Source of the DNA: Owenia fusiformis
Lineage: Eukaryota > Annelida > Polychaeta > Sabellida > Oweniidae
Assembly (NCBI GenBank): GCA_903813345.2
Contig: CAIIXF020000006.1
Location: forward strand, 28,465,936-28,529,935
DNA length: 64,000 bases
Direction of reading: 5' to 3'
In this document: positions 24,601-36,600 of the stretch, one piece after another
Layout: every line of letters starts with the position of its first letter
How positions within the stretch are numbered: the first letter of the stretch is position 1
Program-made: the position numbers and the translations under genes
Notes under the pieces: generated by a model
What the model was told of the DNA's origin: nothing
Seen by the model: the letters and a program-made list of their open reading frames with translations, nothing else
Database searches by the model: none

Positions 24601-27600
24601 TTCCCACAGGCTCTGTCTGCATAGGGTGGTCACATATACAATAGAATCTGAGAAAGTTAACATGATGCCAATTTTTTTTTTTTTTGATAATGAAATTGGG
24701 TTATTATTTCTCAAGAGTTATAAATAGTTTAATACTGAACTAAAATTGGATTTCAACCTATCCTTGTGTTTTTCATAAATAGATAAATATTTCGTGATAC
24801 ATTTAAGATGTTGACCTTTGTGTTCTTCCTTAATTTTTCAGGATGAGGGGAGTGTGTTACCAGGACAACTACTAAAGCCCCACCCAGCAATATCCCCACC
24901 TGATATGTCCCCATTCTTCCTACGGCAGTATGTAAAGGGGCATGCTGGGGATGTGTTTGATGCCTACCCTCAATTGCTAACAGAGATGGTCCTGAGACTT
25001 CCCTACCAGGTAGAACTACATTGATATGTGTCTTTAAAATTTTGAATCAGGTAATTTGTCTGAGGTCATTTTCAGAATTTTTACCTGCGCAAAATCTCAT
25101 TTTGGATGAAATCTTATAGAATAATTAACTTTCCTTTTAAAATATGCTGTATCTGAAGACCAAAGTTCAACATGAGCAATGTTAATTGTTAATTTTCTCT
25201 TTGAAATAAGTTGTACCCGAAATCTGAGTTCAATGCTGGCAATTATATGTGTGTGTTTTAGATGAAGAAGATAGCTGACAGTGTGGCTAACCTACACACA
25301 CCTGTCTTTGACCAGGACTGGTTCTACCTCCTGGCTGAGTATATGATGATTCAACAGGCCCCCTTTGTAAGGAGACAAGTCAGGAAGGTAATACAAGTTA
25401 TCAGCATTTTGATTAATAAAAATCAAGATCAAGGTTATGCCTTTGATTGAGACTGAATTTATGGAATATTTTGTCGTGTTGATTGCTTTGTTTTTTCTGC
25501 AGTTCTGGAACACTCCATTGTGATTGGAAAACCAAAGTCTGTCTAAATTATATAGAGTGTTGTTTTAGAGTTCAGGTTTGCACTATTTACACTTTGTTTA
25601 CTGATTTTCTCAATAAATGATTATTTCTTCAATTCTCCTGTTTTTTCTTTCAGCTGCTTCTGTTCATATGTGGCTCAAAAGTAAAGTATCGCCAGTTACG
25701 TGATCTCCACTCTTTAGAGTCACACATGAAAGTGATTCGTGGAATGTGTGAGAAGGCGGGGCTAGACTTGAGTGATGAGACTGGAGGTACCAGCATCATT
25801 ATGGTCTACGACAACCTGCTTACAATGGTTTGTAAATTTTCCAGATTTCTGAAATAAAGCTTGTATTATGCAAAATTTAAGGTCCCTTTATTTGACATTT
25901 CCTATTGAAGTATCATACATATACTGTATATAGAGCAAAATATTGTCATGTGAAATCCAGTTTATCCCTACTGGATCAAGATTTCATGAAGAAAAAGTTC
26001 AAGTTGGTTTTGTGTTTCTGTTATAGATGGAGCACCTAAAGGCATGTGTAGAGGTTGCTGGTTGTCGCACGGCAAATTGGCAGAAATTCTGTCAACGCGA
26101 AGGAAGTAAGTAAAACATGTCAGATCTTGTTATCGCCTCTTAATGTTGCTTTATTTGTTGGTACAGCAGACAGTGAACTTAAGTCTTATTCTATGTCATA
26201 ATCAATGTTCAAATGTGTAAAGATATAAACCAGTTTCTTGTATCTGATATGAATCAATGAACCAAGAGAAAGTGTTAAAACATTGATAGGTGTTTGGATT
26301 AGAAGTATGTTCGCACATACCATGGTTTTACTTTATTTATGAAAATGAATGTCCTTTATCTCTGGTTCACCCTGCACTTTCAGATGTGATCCAGTTCCTG
26401 GTACAGACCAGTATAGCACTTGATGAGGGATTGTCCTCCTGTATACTGCAACTCCTGCAGTATGCTATATGCGGCAACAAGCCCAGCCAGACTACGGGAG
26501 GATCATCAACACCCAGTAAAGGAAAGAAACAAGACAAGGATAAGGATAAAAATGAAGGTACTGTATTAATCACACTTAAGTGAAATCATAAGTTGACAGG
26601 AATTTAGCATTAAGATTAAAGGAATACATGAAGGGAAGGACAAAACTAACAAATCAAGTAAATCTGGAAACAAAATATTACCATTCACTTTTTGTCTGAA
26701 ACTTTCAACGAAAAATACTTTTTGAATATAATACCATGTCTTATACCATGTTAGGAATCACATCAGCGCCAAGACATGCCCAATGAAGAAGTTGATATTT
26801 GGACATGGGTTGGTCTGTGGTGTAAAATGTTACCATATTTCATTTTATATTTGTGGTTTGTAATCATTTTGTACTTTGGCCTTATAGCTGAGGAAGACAG
26901 CCAGAAACACGATGAGGCTTTGTGTATGACATTGGTACAACAGGTCCATAAGAACATCAGCCATGAACTACTAGTGCGCTTCATACGCGCCTTCCTCCTG
27001 GAGTCCAACTTCTCTTCTGTGAGATGGCAGGCACATGCTCTTGTTCTCAATATTTATAGGTAAGATATGCTCTTACTCAATATTTATAGGTAAGAATATG
27101 CTCTTACTCAATATTTATAGGTAAGAATATGCTCTTACTCAATATTTATAGGTAAGATATGCTCTTACTCAATATTTATAGGTAAGAATATGCTCTTACT
27201 CAATATTTATAGGTAAGAATATGCTCTTACTCAATATTTATAGGTAAGAATATGCTCTTACTCAATATTTATAGGTAAGAATATGCTCTTACTCAATATT
27301 TATAGGTAAGAATATGCTCTTACTCAATATTTATAGGTAAGAATATGCTCTTGTTCTCAATATTTATAGGTAAGAATATGCCTTCGTACTCGATGTTTAT
27401 AGATATGTACTGAACATGCACTTAAAATTAATAGTTAAGACTAATTCCCATACTCAGCATTTTACAGGTAAGTGAAGTTCATGCCCTCTATAAATTGTAT
27501 TCAGAATTGACTGACAAGTACATACCCTTGTGCTTAGTAGTTATGGGCAACAACATTCCCATTTATTCAAAAGCACTTACCTCAAAACTCAACTCTATAT

Positions 27601-30600
27601 ACCTTGTGAAAGTGGAAGACCTTTGGTACCTCTAAAAATGTTGCACTTGTATATCGGAAATGGGAAGTGTTCCACTTACTGAAGTTCATTTAAGAATAAG
27701 TCAATAGGTTGCTGGAATTTGAAAAAGCATTTCACGAATAGAGGTGCTCCACTACAGGTTTTACTGTATTCAATTCTATGTATATTGAAAATGTAAAAGA
27801 TTTTTTGCTAATAATTACTACGATACTGTTACTCCAGGAACTCTACGCTGTCACAACAGGAAGGAATCCTAGACTTGCTATGGACCCTCGGCCCTGAGCT
27901 ACCTGATCATGGACGTAAAGCAGCACAGTTTGTGGACCTTCTTGGTTACTTCGCTCTCAAGACTCCTCAGAGCTCTGAGAAGAAGGTGAGGAATTATGTT
28001 TTACATGTATGAGACTATAGGTTGATGAATATCTGAACTGTTTAATACGTTGATAATTATCTGAAATGTTTAATACGTTGATAATTATCTGAACTGTTTA
28101 ATACGTTGATAATTATCTGAAATGTTTAATAGGTTGATGAATATCTGAACTGTTTAATACGTTGATAATTATCTGAAATGTTTAATAGGTTGATGCTTAT
28201 CTGAACTGTTTAATAGGTTGATAATTATCTGAACTGTTTAATAGGTTGATAATTATCTGAAATGTTTAATAGGTTGATAATTATCTGAACTGTTTAATAG
28301 GTTGGTAATTATCTGAAATGTTTAATAGGTTGATAATTATCTGAACTGTTTAATAGGTTGATAATTATCTGAACTGTTTAATAGGTTGATAATTATCTGA
28401 ACTGTTTAATAGGTTGATAATTATCTGAACTGTTTAATAGGTTGATAATTATCTGTACTGTTTAATTTTTTTAACCAAGTACTTAAAGTTTGTTTTTATT
28501 TTTTTTAAAGTTAGAATCATTTCACACGTAATGATTCCTGATGTGCCATTTACATATTGCATGAAGTGATGTTTTGTATTGATAGATTTACTCTATGACA
28601 TAATACTGTATGTTGTCATTCATTAAAGTTTACAATGGTATGTTGTAGCTTAAGCAGTATGTCGAGAAGTCAGTGTCAGTACTTAGGAAACAGAATGAAG
28701 TTTTGTCCTACCATCCCAATGCCAGTATATACAGGTACAAAATATTTGATAGAAATTAGATAATGTTAATGGTTTTTAGGAAGTCATATGTCTAGTACTA
28801 AATTTGCAATTTGTTCATGATATTTCTATGATTTATGCATGATAGTCCAGTTTATCCATGGTATTTCAGTAATTTATTCATGATGATTCAATAATTCATT
28901 CATAATATTTTAGAAAAAATTTTCAAAATATTTTTAAACAATTTTCAGTGATGGATTGCTGAAATTTCAACATGGTGTACATTATATTTTGGCAAAATAA
29001 TTATAAGAAGTCAACAATACATTCATTATTTTTCGAAAAAATACTCATCATATTTCAACAATGTTTTCACGATATTTTAGCATGCTGCAGGGGTTGGTCG
29101 AGTTTGATGGTTACTACCTTGAGAGTGATCCATGTCTTGTCTGTAACAACCCAGAGGTCCCTTTCTCAGTAAGTAGCAAATAGTCACTTAATATTTATTA
29201 CATACTGTATTAAAAGGGGTTCAGATAATAAAAAGAGGTTATTCACCGATAGGGATTTGATATGGGGGATATCACAAAGATGACACCAATATTGATATCA
29301 TCGGAGGGATAATTCCCCATATCAAATCCCTATTGGTGAATAATGACCTTATACTATGATCAAGACCAATATCTACCTAAAATCCTCTGTTTAATGAGAG
29401 AAAAATGAAAATTTGAAAAAATTCTCATTTTTGAAAAAATAAAAACTTGAATACATCCCTATTTCCAAATATATGATTTATTGCTTGCTATTATATACCT
29501 GATATTGCTCTGACCATGGTATAATAGTCAGTAACATTTATCTGCCCTTAAAAATAGGTTTTAAAACTTAAAACTTGTGAATGTATCAGTTGGTCAATAT
29601 TATACCCCTTTAAATATATTGTGTGCATCCATCTTTGTGTGCAATTTAATTGCTTTGTCATGTTTCAGTCTCTTCAGAAACATTAAATGTTAATTAAATT
29701 TATTTTTCATTGGTTGATTCTCTTCCAGAACACAAAACTGTCCGCAATCAAAGTTGACTCGAAGTTCACCACGACAACACAGATTGTAAAACTAGTCGGC
29801 AGTCACACAATTTCTCGTATATCTCTGCGTATTAGTGACTTGAAGAGAACCAAGATGGTACGCACTATGTCTATCTACTACAACAATCGATCAGTACAGG
29901 CTGTCGTGGAACTGAAAAACAAGTAAGAATTTGTGAAACTATTTCATTGTGATATTGAAATCAGAGAAAGTCTAGTAGTAAAGTGAAAGAATCTAGATGC
30001 AGCAATGTTGTTTCTTAAAAAGCGTCGGTTATGTTTCCTGGTTTTGAATTATTTGACAGTATACAAAAAATAGATTTGAATTCACATAATCATAATTAAC
30101 AACATTTTCAAGAAAAGCTTCTCTGATATGAAGATGATTTTAACTTTTCTACACAAATTTAACATTTAATCGATGCTAGGCTAACTTATTTCTTTTTTTA
30201 ATTGATATGGTATCAAATCATCAAAATTATGCATTTTCAGACCTGGGCTCTGGCACAAAGCCAAACGAGTGACCTTGACCTCTGGGCAGACGGATGTGAA
30301 AGTTGACTTTCCATTGCCATTGGTTGCTTGTAACCTGATGATTGAGTATTCAGAGTTCTATGATAACTTCCAAGCATCTTCGGAAACTCTCCAGTGTCCC
30401 AGATGTAGTGCCTCTGTACCTGCCACCCCAGGGGTGTGTGGCAACTGTGGGGAGAATGTCTTTCAATGTCACAAGTGCAGGTACAACCCAATTTTTAAAT
30501 TGTAATTAAGTCACTTTTTTTTATTTCACCAGAAGTGGTGGCATGGTATAGTCTCTAACTTTTTCTTGGATGTTGTTCAGTGATCAGCATTCAGCTTTGT

Positions 30601-33600
30601 TGTTTGTGGTTTGGGTTCAGCCTTCAGTGATCAGCATCAGTAACAAATAGCAGGTAGTGACATATTTCATGTTAGTCCCTTGTATTTATATCTACTGTAA
30701 TAATGAGAATATCTACTGTATAATATCTAAAGTATAATAATAAACCCTCTTGGAAAGATATAACAAACATGATATTTGTCAGTACAAAAAATTATTTAAA
30801 GTCCCCGATAAATCGGGCTATGTATACCGCCGTGTTTACATAAGGGGATTAGAAGAGTTTATTTTTTATTTAGGTATGCAAGCTATATCAATATTAGGCC
30901 TTCATGCATGTACTCGTGTGTACAATCAGCATGCCCTTCAATATTATATAAACCAGGCTATTCAAGTACTACATAATGTACACTATTTATGTGTGTACTA
31001 CATGGGAATACAGTTCCCTGGGAAACAAAACACAAATACTTTTTATATGTTCAAAATGAGCCATTTGATTGATGCATACACTTAATAGCTTCATAAATAA
31101 TATCTACAAAGTATATCTAATAGTAATTTTCAATTTCAATGGTAAAACTTGCCTGGTTACGATAATACGGGAAATCAACACGGGACGAAGATTGTTCACC
31201 TCCCTGGCTTACCTCTGAAGCCTGTACCTTGTAATCTCTTTATATAGGTTAGCGAGAGCGCTGCGCCTGCACAGTTTTAAACTTTGGCGCACACTTTAAG
31301 CATTTGTATTTTATTTATATCCTATGCTGGGGAAACATGTTCATCACTATTTTATTGATAAAATAGTGAATACTAAGAAAAGTACATGTCAAGCATGAAT
31401 TGAACACAAGGGGTTTGGCTGCAGGTATTCCATCCATAATTAGAAATTAAAAATTATTTATATCTCTTCTTTCTCTCTCAGAGCCATTAACTATGATGAG
31501 AAAGATCCTTTCCTGTGCAACGCTTGTGGCTTCTGTAAGTACGCTAAGTTTGACTTCACGCTGATGGCCCGTCCCTGTTGCGCTGTAGACCCTATAGAGA
31601 ATGATGAAGATCGGAAGAAAGCAATCTCAACCATCAACAGTCTACTTGAGAAAGCTGATAGGTTGTATAAGCAGCTTCAGATGAATAGACCCGCTTTGGA
31701 TAGTCTCTTGATACGCATCAGTGAACATGCATCAGAGAAACAGGTAAAACACAAATAAGTTTAGATTCAAAACATTCCTTTTTGTTGTCAGTTTTCTTAA
31801 CTCTATTGTTTTCTTATTATTTTAATGCCATGATCTCATTGATTGAAAAATATGAATTTTTTGAAAGCTGCATGTACTGCTTTCAAAATGTTAAAAATTG
31901 ACCTCAGATCATGAAATTGTTATTTTATAGGATGAGGGTGCGACCACTACAAGTAATGCAGTTGGAAATAATGTCAACCGAAGTATTCACCAGCTGGCCC
32001 AGAAATACAGTGCTGACTGTAAAGCTACCTTTGATGAACTAAGCAAAATTATTCAGGTATTATTCAGAATCACATTGCTCGTAGATTTAATAGATTGAAT
32101 CAAGGATGTAAAATGAAGATCTGTTTATTTATTTAACAATATTGCCATAGTAACATTGTGAATTGCAATTGAAACTAGTATAGGAATGTTGAACTTTTCG
32201 GAAACAGGCTTTTGGGCTATTAACAGTTGGGCCATCTTAATGTAGCCTTGCAAATTAAATGCATGAGCTGGTCCCATGTAAATCCAAATATGCAACATTT
32301 TAATAGACCATCTTTATTAAACTTATTTGCGCACTCATTCCTACTTGAGCTACTCCTGTTATATGTTCACTGATCACTTCAGCGTGTGATGGCCTCTAGA
32401 AAGGAGTTAGTTGAATATGATAGACAACAGAGAGACACAGTCCTTGCTTTAGAAAAGGAAACCCCAAATACTCCTGTAGCAACACCAGATGCTAGTCCAA
32501 GGGTTCATGCTGCCAAATTGTTTCCTCCAACAACACAAACTGGAGCAGAGCCTCACAAGTAAGCCATTTTACACATTTTAAACCTACTCTCTATGTACAG
32601 GGTGTCAAATTGCATTATGCCCCCCTCCCTGCCACAGCATGAACTAGGAGAGGTACACACATATGCTAGTTGACACCCTGTATATATAGTACTATATACA
32701 GTATGTTTTATCATTTCCACTGAATAGATGATGTCAATTTTTGTTGACCATGAGGAAAAACCATGAAATCAATATTATATTGATAGTTGTTCTGTCTTGC
32801 TGATTTTAGGTCTGGTACTAAATGTTACGGCTGCGCCAGTGCAACTGTTGAACATTGTCTCACTTTGCTCCGTGCCCTTGCAACCAACACAAACATACGC
32901 CAGATACTATGTCAGTATGGTCTCATACAAGAACTTGTCGACTACAATCTTAGGCTGGGCAGTCCACAGGTTTGTTAGAATACATGATAGTAGAGTCTAC
33001 ATTTATTGTCTATCGATTTCAATGTAAAATTTTGGGACCAATTCTCATCAGTATATTATGACATCAAGTCATATACTTGTAAGACATTATCTGAATTTTT
33101 AGGTGTTGGCTGTTATTTGCTCTCATTGGCTGTTGGATGCCATCATAGGCTATTTAGGCCCCCATGGGCTTGTACATGCTCTCTTTATGTGTTGTAGGGC
33201 CTCATCGGCTATTGTATGCCCTAGTTGGCTGGTAGAGTGGTTTATATGAAGTATCTCACCAGATATATAACATCTCCCTACACTACATAATCATCAAATG
33301 GATATTGAAGAAAAATGTAATCAAAATTTAATTTGATCTTATTAATGACACACAGCTTATTCTTTCCAGGTGCGTACAGATGTCAGGTCTCTCCTATGTC
33401 TACTCACCAAGGATAATAGGACCGCCACTTTGGAGCTAAATGATATGATCATGGGCAAGATAGACAAAGCTGTCCGTGGTCACCTCTCTAATCCTGACCT
33501 GGTAAGTGATGAAAGTGATAGACATTGATGTTAAGCTATAGAGGTTATTTACAGAAAAGTAAAACCGGTGTAAGTGAACCATCTGTGATGCCTCTAAAAG

Positions 33601-36600
33601 ATGTTCCACTTGAGGGGTGTTCCACTTACAGAGGTTAATTAACAATAAGTCAATAGGTTGCGTGGCTGTGAAGAATGTTCCATTTATGGAGGTGTTCCAC
33701 TTCCAGAGGTGTTCCATTTAACAGGTTTTACTGTTGTTTAGAAATAATTATTAGGTACTTGTACTGGTCAAGTCATTGTTGATTGGGCACTCAATTGTGT
33801 TTTTGACATTGCAATGTCTGACAGGCCTTCATTGATTTATTGACCGTTCTTTAATGATGCTGTTGATTGTGTAATAAGGATGTTTCAGGGGGGCATCTGC
33901 AAGATGATGTTGATAGCTGTCAAAGTTCACATTGTGTTACAAGTTGTGCTCTGATTGTGTTTCTTGTGCTTTGGTTGTGATATTGATTGTGCAATGATTG
34001 TGTTTCAGGGTGCATCCGTTAGACATGAAATGATGTTGCTAGCTGCTACAGTACAGAGAGAAGATAGCTGTTGGGAACTCCGAGTCAGATGCGGTAAGTT
34101 ACCAATTCAGTCAACCAAACACGTAATCAGAGCAATAAAGAGATTTGTCACAGATACTGTATAGCCCATATATAAGAGAACCCCATAATGTCACTCAAGA
34201 GTCCAGAGTTAACATTCAGATCATAAAAAAGGTTTCCTTTTGCAAATTTGAAGAAATTTCTAGATTGGTTATTTTTCAAAAAAAAATGTGAACAGCATGT
34301 TGTATTTTAACATTAATCCCTCAATTCAGGCTTCAATCTAGAAATCATGCCTTTCATTTATAAATGTTTATCCTCGACATTTTCTTTCTCTACATTCTAA
34401 CATTTCCCTGTATTTGTAGTCGTGAAGCTGTTCCTGACATCTATAGAGATGAAGAAGCCTGTATTCATGGAGTCCATCACACTGCCATGTCTCTGCATTC
34501 TACAACACCTTATCAAACCTGATGCTACTATTAAGAAGGGAAAGGTACATCTCCACACTTACACTGTCATTTCTTCACATTGTCTGTCTGATATTTTTGC
34601 GTGCTTGTTTAAAAAGTGTATGAGAGTCTAGAATTGCTCCAATTTGGTGATGAAGAAACTTTCTGAAGTTTCACTGCAATGCATTCCCCCTAAGTAACTG
34701 ATGTATATCTACTGGGTGTGAGGCCGGATTCAGCCGAGTGAGCACCTCTTGCTTTATACACCCCATCCACAGATCCACAGCGTTATCCAAAATGGAACAC
34801 CTGTGACATACACAGCCAATATAATTCGACGCCATTTCGGCATCAAAAAAATTTGGCACTGTTCCGGCACCAAAACCTCTCGACACCAAAATTTGCTACC
34901 GGACTAGACAGTCCATTTGGTGCCGAAACGGCACCGAAATTTGGCACCGAAAGGGCGTTGAAAATCAGATTGCATTTTGGGGGTGGAACACCTTCTCCAA
35001 GGTTCGTGAATGTCCTTGGTTGTCACATGAACGCAATCATAGCAGACATATTCAGTTGGTCAAAATTAGACCGAGATAAAGGTCACCACTATAGTATATC
35101 TATAGTATGTATGTATGTCTGTTTCTAGGATAAAGCCATGGAGACATTGAGTAGCATAAAGTCAGTTGATGCTGGACTACAGGTTGACGTCAGGAAGTGG
35201 TTGTCAGGTGACCTGAGCCACACCTACCAACAGTGGAGACAGAAACAACCAACCAAAGGTCAGTATCTCATATCGTCTAACAAAATGCACAAAATACATT
35301 TAGAATTAAGTTTTTGTTGCACATTTAGTTCCATTTTTGCTTGCACCCATTGATACATTATTCAGTTGCTTTTAGTCGCTTACACCCATTGTAGATAAAT
35401 TAGCCTAGAAATAAGTTCTGCTTGTAAAGTTTAGTTGCTTGCACCTTTCTTTATAGTATATCCTAGTATACTATACAGTTTGGTATATCTACATACGACA
35501 TGTGATTGCATTTCTTCACTCCTTAAACACCAAACAATAATTAAGCATATTAATATGATGAATTTAGTTCTAGCCATCATTGTTTTAGGGCATAAGTATT
35601 ACACCACCTTGGTAGAAGCCTCTGGTAAGCCTGCTTGAACTCTATTGCAGTCCTTCTTTATATACCAGTGTTCTTGTCCTCTATACAATCATTACAATTA
35701 CCCAACACCTTGTTGCTCTAAACAATAACCCCAACATGTTCCTCTATACAATCACCCTGTCCTTACATGTTCCCTTATACATCAGCATACCCCTATTTTA
35801 ATCGTCAAATCTCATCTAACAAGTTTGCGTATTGTTTCTATGATCATTTCATAAAAATCAAACACCAAATACCCTTGTTTGGTGTTATGTCATATTTGGA
35901 TTGGCTGTTCTATCTAATGCAACATAATAACAATATCTCAACACACTATCACTAAATAATCATATAGATTGATGCATTATGGGAAACATCCTCCTTTCCA
36001 GTAAAACCTAAGTTCATTTGACAATAAATGGTATCAAATCACTTCATCGTATCATCAAATCACTTGCAAATGTCCATTTAAGGAAAACATCTTTGTTAAT
36101 AATGTTCTAGTTAGACTGTATAAATATGAAAGCACAATACAAGGTCAAAAAAGCTATAACAGCAAAGAAAAAGGCTTCAATGAGTACAATGCATAATTGA
36201 GTATTAGTTTTAAGCTTGCATTGTTCATTCATGCTCCAAGTACAATATGGTATAATTTAAAACATGCTCAAATATTTTAGACAAGTCAAAGGTGGATAAG
36301 AAGGAAGGAAAGGGTGACAAAAAGGAAGGAAAACCTGATAAAAAGGAGAGTAAGGAGAAGAGGGAAAGCAAGGAGAAGGCAAGGGCGAAGTTTCTCATGG
36401 AGAAATATGGAATTCGATGGAGGAAGAAAGTCAAGCAAGGTAAGCTATGGATATTTCATATGATACTGCACTTGTTGGATTATGGTTTTTAGGACAGTTG
36501 TTTTCTATTCAGTGATTCCAATTCTTATTAAGAAACAATCTTTATAGAGAATGTATTGCAAAAGTCATGGAATGAAAATATAACTCTTAAGATAAACAGT

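Noticed and set aside
23782-24624. Two matching 63-codon frames on opposite strands
   Set aside because: They are the two arms of the palindrome and lack coding features.
30750-31085. 111-codon open frame
   Set aside because: No similarity that I recognise, no splice flanks matching UBR4 phases, and it lies within an intron.
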